The notes below the pieces were generated by a model. That model worked only from the letters and a program-made list of their open reading frames with translations. It was not told where the DNA came from and did no database searches. Positions 61,901 through 64,000 of a DNA stretch of 64,000 bases are shown piece after piece. The translations under genes and the position numbers were made by a program. Within the stretch, counting starts at the first letter, position 1. Each line of letters begins with the position of its first letter. Source of the DNA: Acanthaster planci (Eukaryota > Echinodermata > Asteroidea > Valvatida > Acanthasteridae); NCBI RefSeq assembly GCF_001949145.1, contig NW_019091420.1:1162429-1226428 (forward strand). The letters are read 5' to 3'.

Positions 61901-64000
61901 AAGAGATATCTAAAATATCCAGGAGAGGGGTGATAGCTATGACAGCAAATACTGGGACTTTTCAGGGCTTTGAATTTATAACTGACAAGGCCAGTGCGTC
62001 CTCTCCTACACGTAAATACACGGCTTTGGGTTTCTGTGTAAAGTGCACCATAGCAAACCCAGAAGGATGAAGCCGTTAAGCTTTCAAAATCTAGGATTTT
62101 GGGACAAAAAATCCTAAACTCTTCAACTATCCTGAAACAAACCATCATTGGTCCCTAGAAACATTCCAACAGCTAGGAAAACCCCTAGAAATTACCACAA
62201 AAAACAAAAACAAACCAAAACCAAAAGAAAAAAAACCCAAAACCAAAAATACAATAGAAGGGGGACTCAACTGGATGAAAATAGATGACCCGGTCCCTGA
62301 TCGACTCCCATTCAACATACGCATGCTGTACATGTATCTCTTCCACTCGAATCTTGTTAAACTGACGTACATGTATGTACATGACCCTCATGTACTGTGC
62401 CTGCGCTTCAATCATTCCCCACCATAATTGGTTTATCATCACTCCACAGAAATAACTCCCCATTCACTGCACATGATCCTTATCGGTCTATTGATAGACC
62501 GTCTGATAATACCAATTTAAGCACACTCCCTCCCATTGCTTTAGAGTTCATCCAGAGTTCAACTTGGCTGGGGAGTCCACTCCCTTGGTGCCACTCCAAC
62601 TGGGAAAGAAAGACTAACGTGGTGACATTTATTGGCCTGTCCCCCCTCAACACCTAGGGCCCAATTAGAACCCCTACCTGGGACTAATTATCCCCCCTTT
62701 GGCCTCTCTCTCAATGTCTCCCTCCCCCCCAAAAAAACTTCGTTCAAATCAACCCCGTAGATTGGCAAGCAGTGCCCGTCCAATGGGCGATGGATCTGCG
62801 CGCTCCGTTCAGGCGTCAAACTCTGGAAGATTTTTCCCCCCTGCAGCTGTGCAAATGATCACGTCTGAATGGAGGAGACGGAAAAGGGCCTTTGTGTGCA
62901 TCCGCGTCGTACACGTACCTGTAAGCGGCAGATGGGAATACGGAAGGAGATCAGTGGAATGTACAGTAAAGTGCTTGTCTCTCTCTCTCCTGATCTGCGA
63001 CAGAAGGCAAAGGGGAGGATTTGATTGTGTTCCCTACAGAAGATAGAAAGCTGTCCACCGGAAATGGGTCTTCCATGCGCTTTGCAGTGTCTTGTAAATA
63101 ATGGATGAGACTCAACCTTTTCGGTTTAACAGTGTTCATCACAGTAAATTTAATGAAATTGAAAACATGATCCCAGGGCTGACCTTTCACACTCCGCTGC
63201 TGCTAAACAAGAAGTGAATCCTCAGGTTTTACGCCTGACATTACTGGGAATGGATGTCATCTGAGGTGGTACAGACATTGTACCAAGCACAGGAGAAGCG
63301 ACACAGAATATGAACTTTGTTACGCATTTACATGCACAACCACTACGGCCTGTTGTTCCACTATGGGGGAGGGGACAAAACCTTGGCTTCCATCGTCTCT
63401 ATAATGAGCTTCCATACGAGTCTGATACACTTAGTCCCTAAACTCGATACCCTTTGCACAGCCCTATATTTCACCACAGAGCATCCAATGAGTTTTTTTT
63501 TATCATGGCACTAACAACCGGAGAGTTTTCATTTGGTTTTGCCCATGGTGAACATAAAACTAAGTGTCAAAAAAAAAGGGCACAGACAGAGATGATGAAA
63601 CCAAGATGTCAAAAAAAAAGATGTCACCCAGTTCTGAATATAAACTACTTGTTTATTCATTGGTTCCTGTGTACCATTGCTCGCCTGGTCAAACAATGTG
63701 CAAATCACACACCAGGGGTGTGTTGGGCATTACTAATAACTGCATGTAGGCCTATGATTCAGTTGTTGGTTGCTGGTCAATTGTGCTGGCAAATCAGTGT
63801 ATTGACGAGAAACTGTGACCTGCAGTTCCATTCACAGTGTTACACCCTGTGAAACATTCCTTTCAGGCGTACATGAACATCTCAAAACACATCCCTGAGT
63901 TTAGGTACATGTGAGTTTGGGTACAGTTTTGTCTCCACAATTTATACATAAATCCGTATACACATGTACGCAGGCTGGTCTACAAAAGGAGGCAGGAATC

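Larger units (their letters stand above)
43364..64000. other. Upstream or first-intron sequence without recognised exon
   Basis: The conventional DGK delta/eta first exon was not found here, so this is either 5' flank or first intron. Contents listed separately: a small hairpin (44696-44722), the 15-bp word cluster (47530-49225), an AAAC microsatellite (49357-49403), a 26-bp dispersed word (52992) and a long imperfect palindrome (55801-55971). Blocks around 46690-47000, 59160-59490 and 62440-62720 have several homeodomain-type TAATTA/CAATTA cores but no proof of function. Confidence 0.5.

Noticed and set aside
62951-63020. A minus-strand SQIRRERE-like reading considered as the conventional DGK N terminus
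   Set aside because: Only a few residues resemble the vertebrate SGQIR segment, in the wrong setting and without a suitable donor; judged chance.
62699-63046. 115-codon plus-strand frame rich in Arg and Ser
   Set aside because: No recognisable domain, crosses C8/A7 tracts, and no splice or start context supports it.

Overview
The window is a stretch of animal nuclear genome: AT-leaning, mostly non-coding, with short exons bounded by canonical GT-AG splice sites, decayed retrotransposons, tRNA-derived SINEs and terminal-inverted-repeat MITEs. The very frequent self-complementary word TACATGTA/GTACATGTAC and the repeat types are reminiscent of marine invertebrate deuterostomes such as echinoderms (perhaps a sea star), amphioxus or hemichordates. 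That placement is an impression; nothing here fixes the species.

Only one protein-coding gene could be supported: the 5' part of a type II diacylglycerol kinase (the DGK delta/eta/kappa group) on the minus strand. Six exons (41804-41757, 27350-27288, 22600-22520, 20314-20210, 7393-7261, 6701-6592) join without a frame break into 180 codons. They encode an N-terminal PH domain followed by the first C1 zinc-binding domain, whose His/Cys spacing fits the C1 consensus exactly. The second C1 domain, the catalytic domain, the family's C-terminal regions and the 3' end would lie beyond position 1. A candidate alternative first coding exon (43363-43283) lies 1.5 kb upstream and joins in phase, but is unproven.

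Region by region: 1-6591 is the intron after the last visible exon and holds a mariner-type MITE, a possible transposase remnant, a degenerate minisatellite and a second MITE. 7394-20209 and 27351-41756 are two large introns (12.8 and 14.4 kb) filled with old repeats. 20315-27287 contains the middle PH exons, a decayed non-LTR retrotransposon end and a full-looking tRNA-derived SINE that shares its 3' tail. 43364-64000 is upstream or first-intron sequence with no recognised exon; it contains six copies of a 15-bp word, an AAAC microsatellite and a large imperfect palindrome. I found no rRNA, functional tRNA, CRISPR, viral or bacterial-type gene, and no convincing new biological system. The best leads are the SINE/LINE tail sharing, the GGTTACTCACGTTAC cluster, the palindrome and the possible alternative promoter exon.
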